64,000 bases of DNA, taken from contig NZ_CP051884.1 in assembly GCF_012931845.1 (NCBI RefSeq), forward strand, positions 3,162,001 through 3,226,000. Reading direction: 5' to 3'. Of the stretch, positions 54,137 to 62,493 are shown one piece after another. Numbering within the stretch: the stretch's first letter is position 1; each line of letters starts with the position of its first letter. Made by a program: the position numbers and the translations under genes. The notes beneath the pieces are model-generated. The model ran no database searches, had not been told where the DNA came from, and saw nothing but the letters and a program-made list of their open reading frames with translations. This DNA comes from Cellulomonas taurus. GTDB taxonomy: Bacteria; Actinomycetota; Actinomycetes; Actinomycetales; Cellulomonadaceae.

Positions 54137-54796
54137 ATGGTGACTCCGCTCGGTCAGGCCCTCGACGCCCTCGCCGTGGCGGACTGGCGACGCCGTACCG
54201 CCCAGATGTACGCCCGGGTGCGGGACATCGCGGTCGACGACCCGGCAGCCGCGCACACGCACTGGATCGAGGCGCGCAACGAGCTGTTCGCCGACCACCG
54301 TGCATCGCCGCTGCGTCCGGCCGCCAAGGCGGTGTTCCTGGGCCTGGACGTGGCGCCCTACGACCCGGCGTACCGCTTCGAGCTGCGGGTGCGGTCCACC
54401 CTGCCGCAGCGGATGGAGGTCACCACCGGCACCGACGGGGTGGTGCCCTTCGACCGGGTCGGCAAGGTCGAGGTCGGGGAACTGGGCACACTCGCGGTCT
54501 GGGCACTGCGCACCTACGGCGGCGGGATCTTCCTGCCGGTCAAGGACGCCACCAGCAACAAGACCACCTACGGCGGCGGGCGCTACCTGCTGGACACCAT
54601 CAAGGGTGCCGACCTGGGCCGGGCGGTCGACGGCGGCCTGATCCTCGACTTCAACTTCGCGTACAACCCGTCCTGCGCCTACGACCCGGCCTGGGCCTGC
54701 CCGCTGCCGAGTCGCGGCAACGTGCTCTCCGTCCCGCTCCCGGTCGGCGAGCAGAAGGTCGACCCGCGGTTGGTCGCCGACTTCGAGCTGGAGTGA
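54137..54796 (+). CDS. DUF1684-family protein
   Basis: 219 aa. The C-terminal half carries the family's conserved run: LRTYGGGIFLPVKDATSNKTTYGGGRYL, then GADLG and LDFNFAYNPSCAYDP with CPLP, and a conserved Cys pair. The N-terminal helix contains WRRRTAQMYARVRD. Members are cytosolic and uncharacterised. The start ATG 54137 lacks a clear Shine-Dalgarno. Confidence 0.88.
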   Translation: MVTPLGQALDALAVADWRRRTAQMYARVRDIAVDDPAAAHTHWIEARNELFADHRASPLRPAAKAVFLGLDVAPYDPAYRFELRVRSTLPQRMEVTTGTDGVVPFDRVGKVEVGELGTLAVWALRTYGGGIFLPVKDATSNKTTYGGGRYLLDTIKGADLGRAVDGGLILDFNFAYNPSCAYDPAWACPLPSRGNVLSVPLPVGEQKVDPRLVADFELE

Positions 54797-54819
54797 TCCG
54801 CTGCAGGAGGCGGTCGCTC

Positions 54820-54825
54820 TAAGCT
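54820..54825 (+). promoter_or_regulatory. Leaderless -10 element (TAAGCT)
   Basis: TAAGCT, 6 nt before GTG 54832 of the acetyltransferase. Confidence 0.6.
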
Positions 54826-54831
54826 GCTGCG

Positions 54832-55281
54832 GTGACCCTCCGCACCGTCGTCCGCCGCTCCGACCAGATCACCGCCGCCGAGCTCTACGCCGTCCTCCGG
54901 CTGCGGGTGGACGTGTTCGTCGTCGAACAGGAGTGCGCCTACCCCGAACTCGACGGGGTGGACATGCTCCCGGACACCCTGCACGTGTGGACCGAGGAGG
55001 ACGGCGAGGTGTTCGGCTGCATCCGGGTGCTGCGGCACGGGTCGGACCGACCGGCGATCGGCCGGGTCGCCACCGCCCAGGCGGCGCGGGGCCGACGGGT
55101 CGCCGGTGGCCTGCTGGAACGCGGCATCGAGCTGTGCGGCCCGACCGCCACCATCGACCTGCACGCGCAGGAGCACCTGGAGCAGTGGTACGGCCGGTAC
55201 GGCTTCGTGCGGGACGGCGCCACCCACGACGAGGACGGCATCCCGCATGTGCCGATGATCCGGGTGCCGGCCACCGCCTGA
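54832..55281 (+). CDS. GNAT acetyltransferase (ElaA-like)
   Basis: 149 aa. LYAVLRLRVDVFVVEQECAYPELDGVD is the ElaA N-terminal signature, and IGRVATAQAARGRRVAGGLLERG is the acetyl-CoA pyrophosphate loop (R-x-x-G-x-G/A form, here RGRRVAG). The C-terminal YGRYGFVRDG completes the GNAT fold. The acceptor is unknown. GTG 54832 is set by the -10. Confidence 0.9.
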   Translation: MTLRTVVRRSDQITAAELYAVLRLRVDVFVVEQECAYPELDGVDMLPDTLHVWTEEDGEVFGCIRVLRHGSDRPAIGRVATAQAARGRRVAGGLLERGIELCGPTATIDLHAQEHLEQWYGRYGFVRDGATHDEDGIPHVPMIRVPATA

Positions 55282-55369
55282 GGTCGCCGCTCGACACCGG
55301 CGGCCAGCACCGGTCCGCACGGCGACAGGTCCCACAGGCAACGCGTCCCGCAGACACCGCGTCTGTCGC

Positions 55370-56296
55370 TCAGCGCTGGCACACCGGGCAGAAGTACAGC
55401 TTCCGCCCGGCCATCTCCTCCACGACGACGTGGGTCCCGCACACCCGGCACGGTTCCCCGGCCCGCCCGTACACCCAGTGCCGCAGGGACGAGTCCACCA
55501 GGGCGGCGGCCCGCCCGTCGGCGTCCAGGTCCTCCCGGGTCAGCATCACCCCGGTGCGGATCCCGTCCTCCAGCAGCACGGCCCAGTCGTCCCAGATGGC
55601 CCGCACCGTCTCCGCGGGCACCCCGCGACCCGGGGTGTGCGGGTCGAGGCGGGCCCGGAACAGCAGCTCGGCACGGTAGATGTTCCCGATCCCGGCGACC
55701 ACCGCCTGGTCCATCAGCAGCTGCCCGATCGCGGTCCGCTTCGCGGTGATCGTCCGGACCACCCGCGCCCCCGGGTCGCTGTCACCACCCTGCACATCCG
55801 CCTCGACCGCCGGGTCCGGCCCCAGCCGATCCAGCACCGCCGCCGCGGCCGCCTCGTCCAGCACCTCGCAGGCGGTGGGCCCGCGCAGATCCGCCACCGT
55901 CGCCTCGGTCGCCAACCGCACCCGGACCTGCCCGACCGGCTCGGGCGGGAAGTCGTCGGCGGCCAGCTCCGCCGCCAGCTCGCCCTCACCCATCCGGCGA
56001 CGCACCCGGGGCGCCCCCATGCTCGCCGCCACCGACGACCCCTCGTCCAGCGGCGACACGGCGCCGAGGAAGTCCCAGGCGCCGTACAACCCGAGATGCA
56101 CGCGCAGCACCAGGCCGCCGTCGAAGGTGAGGAACAGCTGCTTGCCGACCGCCGCCGAGCTCAGCAGCTCCCGGCCGTCGATCAATGCCGCCCCCGCCGC
56201 GAACCTGCCCTGCGGTGACGTCACCGCCGGTCGGTGCCCGACGAAGTCACGGGCGAACTGGCGGGCGATGCGGTGGACGGTGTGACCCTCGGGCAT
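55370..56296 (-). CDS. nei: Fpg/Nei-family DNA glycosylase (endonuclease VIII-like)
   Basis: 308 aa. After the initiator Met, Pro2-Glu3 of PEGHTVHRIA are the catalytic residues; PEGHT rather than PELPE marks the Nei branch. VGKQLFL holds the beta-turn Lys. The H2TH segment is MDQAVVAGIGNIYRAELLF. The zinc finger is C-x2-C-x16-C-x2-C at the C-terminus. It excises oxidised bases and cleaves the strand. Leaderless: TAGCCT 6 nt before ATG. Confidence 0.94.
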   Translation of the reverse strand: MPEGHTVHRIARQFARDFVGHRPAVTSPQGRFAAGAALIDGRELLSSAAVGKQLFLTFDGGLVLRVHLGLYGAWDFLGAVSPLDEGSSVAASMGAPRVRRRMGEGELAAELAADDFPPEPVGQVRVRLATEATVADLRGPTACEVLDEAAAAAVLDRLGPDPAVEADVQGGDSDPGARVVRTITAKRTAIGQLLMDQAVVAGIGNIYRAELLFRARLDPHTPGRGVPAETVRAIWDDWAVLLEDGIRTGVMLTREDLDADGRAAALVDSSLRHWVYGRAGEPCRVCGTHVVVEEMAGRKLYFCPVCQR

Positions 56297-56302
56297 GGGC
56301 CC

Positions 56303-56308
56303 AGGCTA
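56303..56308 (-). promoter_or_regulatory. Leaderless -10 element (TAGCCT) for nei
   Basis: TAGCCT, 6 nt before ATG 56296. Confidence 0.55.
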
Positions 56309-56354
56309 GGCCGGGCCACCCACGCGGGCCTGCCGCTCACCGGGCGGCGACGCA

Positions 56355-56390
56355 GAACGGCCCCTCCCCAGCGAGGGGAAGGGGCCGTTC
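56355..56390 (-). terminator. Terminator of the LAxTG surface protein gene
   Basis: GAACGGCCCCTTCCCC-type arm, short loop, and CCCCTCCCCAGCG complement: the plus-strand arms GAACGGCCCCT and AGGGGCCGTTC pair, 12 nt after the stop of the upstream gene. A GC-rich perfect stem. Confidence 0.85.
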
Positions 56391-56401
56391 GGTGGCGAAG
56401 G

Positions 56402-58537
56402 TCAGCGCGTGGCGCGGACCCGACGGGCAACGATCAGCAGCGCCCCACCGGCGAGCAGCAGGAGCCAGGCCCCCGCCATCAGCGGGCCGGTCTGCGACCC
56501 GGTGACCGCCAGCGTGTCGCCGACCGCCGGAGCGTCCGCGACGACCACGGGGGCGGCGGCGACCGGAGCAGCCGGAGCGACCGGGTTGACGACCGGGACC
56601 GCCACGGGGGTCTCCACCGGGACCGCGAGGGTCACCGAGAGGGTCGCCCAGCGGCCGGTGGTGCCACCGGTGGCGATCACGGTGTGGGTGCCCACCGGGG
56701 CACCGGCCGGGATCGTGGCCATCAGGCGGGCGACACCGTTGGCGTCGGCCACCGCGGTGCCCAGGAACATCGGCTCGGAGTGCAGGTAGAACGCGACGGT
56801 CTCACCGGGCTGGAAGCCCTTGGCCACCAGTTCCATCTGCTGCGCCGGGGCGGTGGCCGCCTTCGGCGTGTCCAGGACGGTGCCCACGGTCGGCGTCGAG
56901 CCCTCGCGGACCGGCTCACCGGCGATGGTCACGGTCACGGTGGTGGACGCGGCCTGGGTGATCTCGGTCGCGGGGACCTCGAGCACCAGGGTGTGCGTGC
57001 CGACCGACAGCACCGGCAGGGTCACGACGAATCCGCCGTCGTGGCCGACCTGGCCCTGGGCGAGGACGCTGCCGCCCTCACGCACGGTCCAGGAGTGCGG
57101 CAGGAAGCGTCCGGCGACGGTGGCCGAGAAGGAGGTGGTGCTCGCGACCAGGCCGTTGACGGCGTTCGGAGCGGTGACCATCGGCTTCACGCCCAGCACG
57201 GTGAGCGTCCCGGTGCCGGAGGCCGACACGTAGGCGCTGTTCTTGTGGGCGGCGATGCTGACCCGCGAGTACTGGATCGGGTCGGCGATGTAACTGGCCT
57301 TCACCCGGTAGACGCCCACCGGCACGTTGGTCGCGCTCACCTTGGCGACGCCACCGTCCAGGGCGACGGTCGACAGGTCGAGCGAGGGGCCACCGGCCTT
57401 CGGGGTCAGCGTGACCTTGACGTCACCGGTCGGCACCGGGCCGCCCTGCGGACCCGACACGGTGACCGGCACGACAGCCGTGTCACCGATGACGATCGTC
57501 GTGTTGGTGACGGACACGGTCGGCGTGGTGACCACGGTGCCGCCCCACCCGTACCGGATCCCCGGCTGGTAGTCGGCGTGCGTGCCGGTCACCTCGACCT
57601 GGATGTAACCACCCAGGTCCGCGACGGTCGGGGTGTACGACTGCTTGGTCCCCTTCTGCTCCCCGTTCACCAGCCAGCGGTAGCTGAACTGGGTGCCGGT
57701 GGGCCAACCGGACGGGCGTGCGGTGACCGTGGTGCCGAGCGTGACCTGGTCCTCGACCTGCCCGTCGATGGCGACCTGTCCGGTCGGCATCTCCGGCAGG
57801 ATCACCTCGCCGTTGCCCTGGGTGGTGTTCGCGATCGACTGTCCACCGTTGTGCGGGGTGTACCCGTCGGCGGTGACGGTCCACGCCAGCTCGATCGACT
57901 TGCCGATGTCGGCGGTCTTCGGCAGGTACTCCCAGCCGTGGGCGACCAGCACGTCACCGACCCACCAGTCGAAGCTGTACTGGACGTTGGTCGGCGGGTT
58001 GCCCGACGGCAGCAGGTAGATCGTGGTGCCGACCGTCGCGGTGGTCATCCCGTCCTCGTCCACGATCAGACCGGTCGGCTCGAAGGAGATGTCGAAGGTC
58101 TGCTCGGGGTCCTCGGACTCGGAACCGCCGGACCCCTCGTCGGGCACGATCTCCACCGGCTGGCTGGGCTGCTCGTCGTCGTCCGGGATGATGACGGTGT
58201 CGGAGTCGGTGCTGTCGTTCGTGTCCGTGTCCTGCGGCGGGGTGGTGGTCCCACCCGCGTCGCCCTGCTCGACCGGAGTCTGCTCCACCGGCTGCTGCTC
58301 GACCGGCGTCTGCTCCACCGGCTGCTGCTGCTCGGGCTGCTGCTCCGCCGGCGACTGGTCGCCGGTGTTCGGGTCGGCCGGCTGGTCGACGACCTGCGTG
58401 GAGCTGGTCGTGTCGGTGCTGGTGGCGACGTCGGTGTCGGCCATCGCCGCACCCGCCGGGACCAGCATGGCCGCGATCACCGCGGCCGCTGTCAGCGCGA
58501 TCGGACGCCTGGTGCGTCCCCGCTTCATGTCACGCAT
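56402..58537 (-). CDS. Secreted Ig-like surface protein with LAxTG sortase signal
   Basis: 711 aa. Signal peptide with KRGRTRRP, a hydrophobic core and AMA cleavage site; then a Thr/Asp/Gln-rich tract with PVEQTPVEQQ repeats; several beta-sandwich domains (about residues 150-620), including two related to the actinobacterial Trp-rich repeats (SFDWWVGDVLV and SYRWLVNGEQ) and one Ig-like block. The C-terminus has LAVTGSQTG, a helix and RRVRATR: a sorting signal of the LAxTG type read by class E sortases. No sortase is in the window. ATG 58537 is chosen with GGGGGG about 9 nt upstream. Ligand unknown. Confidence 0.88.
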   Translation of the reverse strand: MRDMKRGRTRRPIALTAAAVIAAMLVPAGAAMADTDVATSTDTTSSTQVVDQPADPNTGDQSPAEQQPEQQQPVEQTPVEQQPVEQTPVEQGDAGGTTTPPQDTDTNDSTDSDTVIIPDDDEQPSQPVEIVPDEGSGGSESEDPEQTFDISFEPTGLIVDEDGMTTATVGTTIYLLPSGNPPTNVQYSFDWWVGDVLVAHGWEYLPKTADIGKSIELAWTVTADGYTPHNGGQSIANTTQGNGEVILPEMPTGQVAIDGQVEDQVTLGTTVTARPSGWPTGTQFSYRWLVNGEQKGTKQSYTPTVADLGGYIQVEVTGTHADYQPGIRYGWGGTVVTTPTVSVTNTTIVIGDTAVVPVTVSGPQGGPVPTGDVKVTLTPKAGGPSLDLSTVALDGGVAKVSATNVPVGVYRVKASYIADPIQYSRVSIAAHKNSAYVSASGTGTLTVLGVKPMVTAPNAVNGLVASTTSFSATVAGRFLPHSWTVREGGSVLAQGQVGHDGGFVVTLPVLSVGTHTLVLEVPATEITQAASTTVTVTIAGEPVREGSTPTVGTVLDTPKAATAPAQQMELVAKGFQPGETVAFYLHSEPMFLGTAVADANGVARLMATIPAGAPVGTHTVIATGGTTGRWATLSVTLAVPVETPVAVPVVNPVAPAAPVAAAPVVVADAPAVGDTLAVTGSQTGPLMAGAWLLLLAGGALLIVARRVRATR

Positions 58538-58670
58538 GGATGTACCCCCCATGGGCGGGGTCACCCCCGCGTGTCGGTCAGAACACCCCGCTCATCGGTC
58601 GGGAGCGGGTGAACCCCAGGGGTTTCGGGATGCGGGGCGATAACAGGGGTGCTATGACCCACGCCGACAC

Positions 58671-58708
58671 GACGACGCCCCCACCGGGAACCGATGGGGG
58701 CGTCGTCG
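58671..58708 (-). terminator. Terminator of tRNA-Ser(CGA)
   Basis: GACGACGCCCCCA and TGGGGGCGTCGTC pair perfectly; the stem widens by CCGG-like bases around a 5-nt loop. It lies 6 nt beyond the tRNA 3' end. The 130 nt between it and the surface-protein start contain GC-rich inverted stretches but no recognised riboswitch. Confidence 0.85.
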
Positions 58709-58714
58709 TCGTTC

Positions 58715-58804
58715 TGGCGGTAGCGGTGGGATTTGAACCCACGGTGGACTTTCACCCACACACGCTTTCGAGGCGTGCTCCTTAGGCCGCTCGGACACGC
58801 TACC
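58715..58804 (-). tRNA. tRNA-Ser(CGA), CCA encoded
   Basis: Minus strand. Acceptor stem GGTAGCG/CGCTACC, anticodon stem-loop CACGCCTCGAAAGCGTG giving CGA, long variable arm, T-arm GGTTCAAATCC, discriminator G and CCA (58715-58717). Confidence 0.95.
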
Positions 58805-58896
58805 TCGGTCGAACACTCTAGCCGACGATCGCCCCACCTCCGAACCACCCGCTCCGCCGTGAGCAAACGCACCCCGTCGACGGCCGGTCGCGGACG

Positions 58897-58902
58897 TACC
58901 GT
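58897..58902 (+). promoter_or_regulatory. Leaderless -10 element (TACCGT)
   Basis: TACCGT, 5 nt before GTG 58908 of the sirtuin gene. Confidence 0.55.
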
Positions 58903-58907
58903 GAGGC

Positions 58908-59789
58908 GTGATCTGGACCGCCCCCACCACCCCGCGCCCGCACCCCGCCGATCAGGATCAGGTGGTGGAGCTGCTGCGCGGCAAGCGGCTGGCGGCGCTG
59001 ACCGGCGCGGGGGTCTCCACCGACTCCGGCATCCCGGACTACCGGGGCCCCGACTCGCCCCCGCGCACGCCGATGACCTACCAGCAGTTCGTCGGCGACG
59101 AGGCGTTCCGGCGGCACTACTGGGCGCGCAACCACGTCGGCTGGCGGTACATGCACCACACCGAGCCGAACGCCGGGCACCGGGCACTGGCGGCGATGGA
59201 GGCGCACGGCACCGTCCTGGGCGTGATCACCCAGAACGTCGACCTGCTGCACGAGGAGGCTGGCTCGCGCCGGGTGATCGACCTGCACGGACGCTACGAC
59301 CGGGTGATCTGCCTGCGCTGCCACCGGGTGGTGTCCCGGGAGCAGATGGCCGAGCGCCTGGAGGCGTTGAACCCGGGTTTCATCGAGTCGATCGGCGCGG
59401 TGGAGGACGTGGAGATCGCCCCGGACGCGGATGCGGTGATCGAGCGCACCCAGCACTTCGTGGTCGCCGACTGCTGGCAGCCGGACCCGGAGGGTGGCCC
59501 CGGGCCGTGCGGCGGGATGCTGAAGCCGGAGATCGTGTACTTCGGGGAGACGGTGCCCGCGCCGCGGGTCGCCGACGCCTACGCGCTGGTCGACGAGGCG
59601 GAGGCGCTGCTGGTCGCCGGGTCGTCGCTGACGGTGCAGTCGGGGCTGCGGTTCGTGCGCCGGGCGGCTGCGGCGGAGAAGCCGATCGTGATCCTGAACC
59701 GCGGGGCGACCCGGGGTGACCCGCTGGCGACCCTGACCTGGGATGCCGGGGCGTCGGAGAGCCTGGCGCTGCTGGCCGAACGGCTCTGA
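58908..59789 (+). CDS. cobB: Sir2-family NAD-dependent protein deacylase
   Basis: 293 aa. The NAD-binding motifs are LTGAGVSTDSGIPDYRG, TQNVDLLH and catalytic His in LHGRYDRVICLRC. Four zinc Cys are present: CLRC in the first pair and the second pair in CW...CGG. The region KPEIVYFGE with GSSLTVQS completes the Rossmann fold. It removes acyl groups from lysines. The C-terminal 30 residues ensure the usual length. Convergent with tadA, 13 nt between stops. Confidence 0.93.
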   Translation: MIWTAPTTPRPHPADQDQVVELLRGKRLAALTGAGVSTDSGIPDYRGPDSPPRTPMTYQQFVGDEAFRRHYWARNHVGWRYMHHTEPNAGHRALAAMEAHGTVLGVITQNVDLLHEEAGSRRVIDLHGRYDRVICLRCHRVVSREQMAERLEALNPGFIESIGAVEDVEIAPDADAVIERTQHFVVADCWQPDPEGGPGPCGGMLKPEIVYFGETVPAPRVADAYALVDEAEALLVAGSSLTVQSGLRFVRRAAAAEKPIVILNRGATRGDPLATLTWDAGASESLALLAERL

Positions 59790-59802
59790 GCGCCCACGAG
59801 CC

Positions 59803-60294
59803 CTAGCGCTGCGCCGCGAAGAACTCCCGCAGCACGGCGGCGCACTCGTCCTCGCGCACCCCGGCGACCACCTCGACCCGGTGGTTCGTCCGGGAGTCGC
59901 GCACCATGTCCCACTGGGAGCCGCACGCCCCGGCCTTCGGGTCCCAGGCACCGATCACCAGCCGTCGCACCCGCGCCAGCACGGTCGCCCCGGCGCACAT
60001 CAGGCACGGTTCCAGGGTGACGACCAGGGTGCAGTCGTCCAGTCGCCAACGGCCGAGGGCAGTCGCGGCCGCTCGCAGGGCCAGCACCTCGGCGTGCGCG
60101 GTGGGGTCGGCATCCGCCTCCCGACGGTTGCGACCGGCGCCCACCACGGCACCGTCCGGCCCGAGCACAATGGCGCCGACCGGCACGTCACCGGTGGCGA
60201 GGCAGGCGGTGGCCTCGGTCAGGGCCAGGCCCATCGCGGTGAGGTCATCGGGCTGGGCGAACGCGGGGAGCTGCACTGCTCCATCGTCGCGCAC
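59803..60294 (-). CDS. tadA: tRNA adenosine(34) deaminase
   Basis: 163 aa. Converts A34 to inosine in tRNA-Arg(ACG), which is encoded at 1.8 kb in this window. HAEVLALRAAA holds the zinc His and catalytic Glu; EPCLMCAGA has the other two zinc Cys; NHRVEV is typical of TadA rather than guanine deaminases. The GTG start at 60294 is one choice; GTG 60276 is 6 codons in and has TGGAG before it. Confidence 0.93.
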   Translation of the reverse strand: MRDDGAVQLPAFAQPDDLTAMGLALTEATACLATGDVPVGAIVLGPDGAVVGAGRNRREADADPTAHAEVLALRAAATALGRWRLDDCTLVVTLEPCLMCAGATVLARVRRLVIGAWDPKAGACGSQWDMVRDSRTNHRVEVVAGVREDECAAVLREFFAAQR

Positions 60295-60308
60295 GCCGGA
60301 CGTGGAAG

Positions 60309-60353
60309 GGCGATGACGGCACCGGCAGGGGGGCGTTCGGAACCGTCATCGCC
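60309..60353. repeat. 11-bp inverted repeat in the tadA-upp divergent region
   Basis: GGCGATGACGG (60309-60319) and CCGTCATCGCC (60343-60353) are perfect complements around 23 nt. Inner bases ACCGGC and GGGCG are shared with the palindrome inside nhaA at 13069-13127. Confidence 0.7.
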
Positions 60354-60364
60354 TGCCCCCAGGT

Positions 60365-60376
60365 TACTGATCAGTA
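60365..60376. promoter_or_regulatory. 12-bp perfect palindrome upstream of upp
   Basis: TACTGATCAGTA is self-complementary, 86 nt before the upp start and 70 nt from the tadA start. AT-rich for this genome. It is a candidate operator of the divergent pair. Confidence 0.45.
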
Positions 60377-60449
60377 GCGACACCGCCTGGGACCATCGGC
60401 CCGATCAGGATCAGCCGCCCGAAGCGGACAGGTCCCGGCCGCGGCACGG

Positions 60450-60455
60450 TAGGTT
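60450..60455 (+). promoter_or_regulatory. Leaderless -10 element (TAGGTT) for upp
   Basis: TAGGTT, 6 nt before ATG 60462; a -35-like CGGACA lies 19 nt further upstream (60425-60430). Confidence 0.6.
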
Positions 60456-60461
60456 GGGGTC

Positions 60462-61097
60462 ATGCGCCTGCACGTCGCCGACCACCCCCTCGTCGCTCAC
60501 AAGCTGACGGTCCTGCGGAACAAGGACACCTCGTCCCCCACGTTCCGGAAGCTGGTCGACGAGCTGGTGACCCTGCTCGCCTACGAGGCGACCCGGGAGG
60601 TGCGGACCGCCCCGGTCGACATCCAGACCCCGGTCGCCCCCTTCACCGGCGTGAAGATCGCCGAGCCGTTGCCGCTGGTGGTGCCGATCCTGCGCGCCGG
60701 GCTCGGCATGCTCGACGGCATGACCCGGCTGATGCCCACCGCCGAGGTCGGCTTCCTGGGGATGCAGCGCGACGAGGAGACGCTCGACGTCGTCACCTAC
60801 GCCAACCGCCTGCCCGACGACCTCACCGGTCGGCAGTGCTTCCTGATCGACCCGATGCTCGCCACCGGCGGCACCCTGGTCGCGGCGATCGACTACCTGT
60901 TCCAGCGCGGCGCACGGGACGTCACCGCTGTCTGCCTGCTGGCGGCCCCCGAGGGCCTCAAGGTGGTCGAGGAGGCAGTCGGCGACCGGGTGGACGTCAA
61001 GATCGTGGTCGCCGCGGTGGACGACCATCTGAACGAGAAGGCGTACATCGTCCCGGGTCTCGGCGACGCGGGCGACCGGCTGTACGGCGTGGTCTGA
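60462..61097 (+). CDS. upp: Uracil phosphoribosyltransferase
   Basis: 211 aa. Converts uracil and PRPP to UMP. The PRPP motif is [20 protein letters not shown], with [22 protein letters not shown] and the C-terminal uracil site [21 protein letters not shown] is a typical N-terminal flexible loop. Leaderless start. It works with the uracil permease at 49.5 kb. Confidence 0.97.
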   Translation: MRLHVADHPLVAHKLTVLRNKDTSSPTFRKLVDELVTLLAYEATREVRTAPVDIQTPVAPFTGVKIAEPLPLVVPILRAGLGMLDGMTRLMPTAEVGFLGMQRDEETLDVVTYANRLPDDLTGRQCFLIDPMLATGGTLVAAIDYLFQRGARDVTAVCLLAAPEGLKVVEEAVGDRVDVKIVVAAVDDHLNEKAYIVPGLGDAGDRLYGVV

Positions 61098-61383
61098 CCG
61101 ACCCGCCACATCTCATCCGCCGAGACGACCGGCGGTTTCCCCTTGGTGTCCGGCCGATCGCCTGAGAGCATCGACCCGTGGTCACCACCCCGCTCCGCAT
61201 GACCGACGCCCATCCGGCGTCCTTCGTCATGCGCGGGTATCCGGGGTCGGTACGCCGTGCAGCACGGCGATCCGCGCGTTGTTGGCGCTGAGCTTCCCGC
61301 TCATCCCCCGCCTCACGCCCTTTCCGACCACCGCGCAGGCCGCCCCCTCGAGGCAGCGGCCGCCCCAGCACCCGGAGCCACCC

Positions 61384-61695
61384 ATGGCACGTCGTCACCT
61401 CCCCACCGCCCGCCAGCCCGAGCAGTGGGAGCGCGCGCCGCAGCACCCGCCTGCCGATCACCCCAGTGCCCGCGCCGGGTTCGTGCTCTACGTCGGCCTG
61501 AACGGCGCGGACGGTGCGGGCCGGGCCGCCGAGCTGGCCGAGGTCGCCGAGGCGCTACGCGACCTGGCGCGCGATCTGCTGCCCACCGCCGAGTCGTACA
61601 CCGCGCTGTCCCTGGTGCCGGACGCCCCCACCGACGACCTGCGGGACCGGTTGGCCCACCTCGCGCCGCTGCCGCAGGAGCCGGAGAGCGCCTAG
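61384..61695 (+). CDS. Small protein of unknown function
   Basis: 103 aa starting MARRHLPTARQPEQWERAPQ. A disordered Pro/His-rich N-terminus leads to a compact domain with FVLYVGLNGADG and AAELAEVAEALRDLARDLLPTAESYTALSLVP. I do not recognise the family. The preceding 286 nt after upp hold a 37-codon GTG ORF (61178-61291, mentioned as a finding) and no terminator of note. ATG 61384 follows GAGCCACCC, so the ribosome-binding site is weak. Confidence 0.6.
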   Translation: MARRHLPTARQPEQWERAPQHPPADHPSARAGFVLYVGLNGADGAGRAAELAEVAEALRDLARDLLPTAESYTALSLVPDAPTDDLRDRLAHLAPLPQEPESA

Positions 61696-61729
61696 TCACC
61701 GCCGACGGGCGGCGCGGGCCGGGCCGACC

Positions 61730-61735
61730 TACCGT
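61730..61735 (+). promoter_or_regulatory. Leaderless -10 element (TACCGT)
   Basis: TACCGT, 6 nt before ATG 61742. Confidence 0.55.
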
Positions 61736-61741
61736 GGCGGG

Positions 61742-62410
61742 ATGCGCATCGCCATTGCTGGAGGACACGGACAGATCGCGCGGCGCCTCAGCCGCCTGCT
61801 CGCCGACCGGGGGGACTCGCCCGTCGCCCTGGTCCGCAATCCCGATCATGTCGCCGACGTGGAGGCCGATGGTGCCGCCGCCGTGGTGATCGACCTGGAG
61901 GACACCGACGCGGCCACCCTCGCCGGTCATCTGTCGGACGTCGACGTGGTGGTCTTCGCCGCGGGCGCCGGGCCGGGCAGCGGCAACGCGCGCAAGGACT
62001 CGGTGGACCGTGCGGCGGCTGGGTTGCTGGCCGAGGCGGCCGAGCAGGCAGGGGTGGAGCGCTACCTGCTGATCTCCTCGGTGGGTGCGGGGTCGGAGCC
62101 GCCGGAGGGCACCGACGAGACGTTTGTGGCGTACCTCCGCGCGAAGACCGCCGCCGAGGAGGAACTGCGCTCGCACGCCGGGTTGGCCTGGACCATCCTG
62201 CGGCCCGGCAGCCTCACCGACGACACCGGCACCGGGCACGTGCGGCTGGGTGCGGACATCCCGCGGGGCGAGGTGACCCGCGACGACGTGGCGGCGGTGC
62301 TGGTCGCGCTCGCCGACGAGCCGCGCACCGCTGGGCTCACGGTCGAGCTGTCCGAGGGCCCGACCCCGATCCCGGCCGCGGTCGCCGCGCTGCTGGAGAC
62401 CGAGGACTGA
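61742..62410 (+). CDS. NAD(P)-binding atypical SDR-family protein
   Basis: 222 aa. The Rossmann start is MRIAIAGGHGQIARRLSRLL (GxxGxxG-type), followed by LVRNPDHVAD and VVIDLEDTDAATLA, VVVFAAGAGPGSG, LLISSVGAG, and YLRAKTAAEEELRSH, then WTILRPGSLTDD. Matches the atypical short-chain dehydrogenase (YwnB/CsrA-like, NAD(P)H-binding) group; the usual Ser-Tyr-Lys triad may be incomplete, since Tyr and Lys are in YLRAK. Substrate unknown. It ends at a strong hairpin. Confidence 0.9.
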   Translation: MRIAIAGGHGQIARRLSRLLADRGDSPVALVRNPDHVADVEADGAAAVVIDLEDTDAATLAGHLSDVDVVVFAAGAGPGSGNARKDSVDRAAAGLLAEAAEQAGVERYLLISSVGAGSEPPEGTDETFVAYLRAKTAAEEELRSHAGLAWTILRPGSLTDDTGTGHVRLGADIPRGEVTRDDVAAVLVALADEPRTAGLTVELSEGPTPIPAAVAALLETED

Positions 62411-62441
62411 TCCCGGCCGCGGCGCCCTCCGCCGCGGACAC

Positions 62442-62477
62442 GAACGGCCACCACCCGGCGAGGGGTGGTGGCCGTTC
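62442..62477. terminator. Rho-independent terminator, bidirectional
   Basis: GAACGGCCACCACCC and GGGTGGTGGCCGTTC pair perfectly over 15 bp. It lies between the convergent SDR-like and DUF1540 genes. Confidence 0.9.
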
Positions 62478-62493
62478 GACTGAGCTGGGGGGC

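Noticed and set aside
56234..58612. A 792-codon plus-strand frame opposite the LAxTG gene
   Set aside because: Translation is His/Gly/Arg/Asp-rich and without recognisable folds; the minus-strand gene has a signal peptide and sorting signal.
58538..58670. c-di-AMP or other riboswitch before the surface-protein gene
   Set aside because: GC-rich inverted stretches are present, but I find none of the conserved internal bases of known classes.
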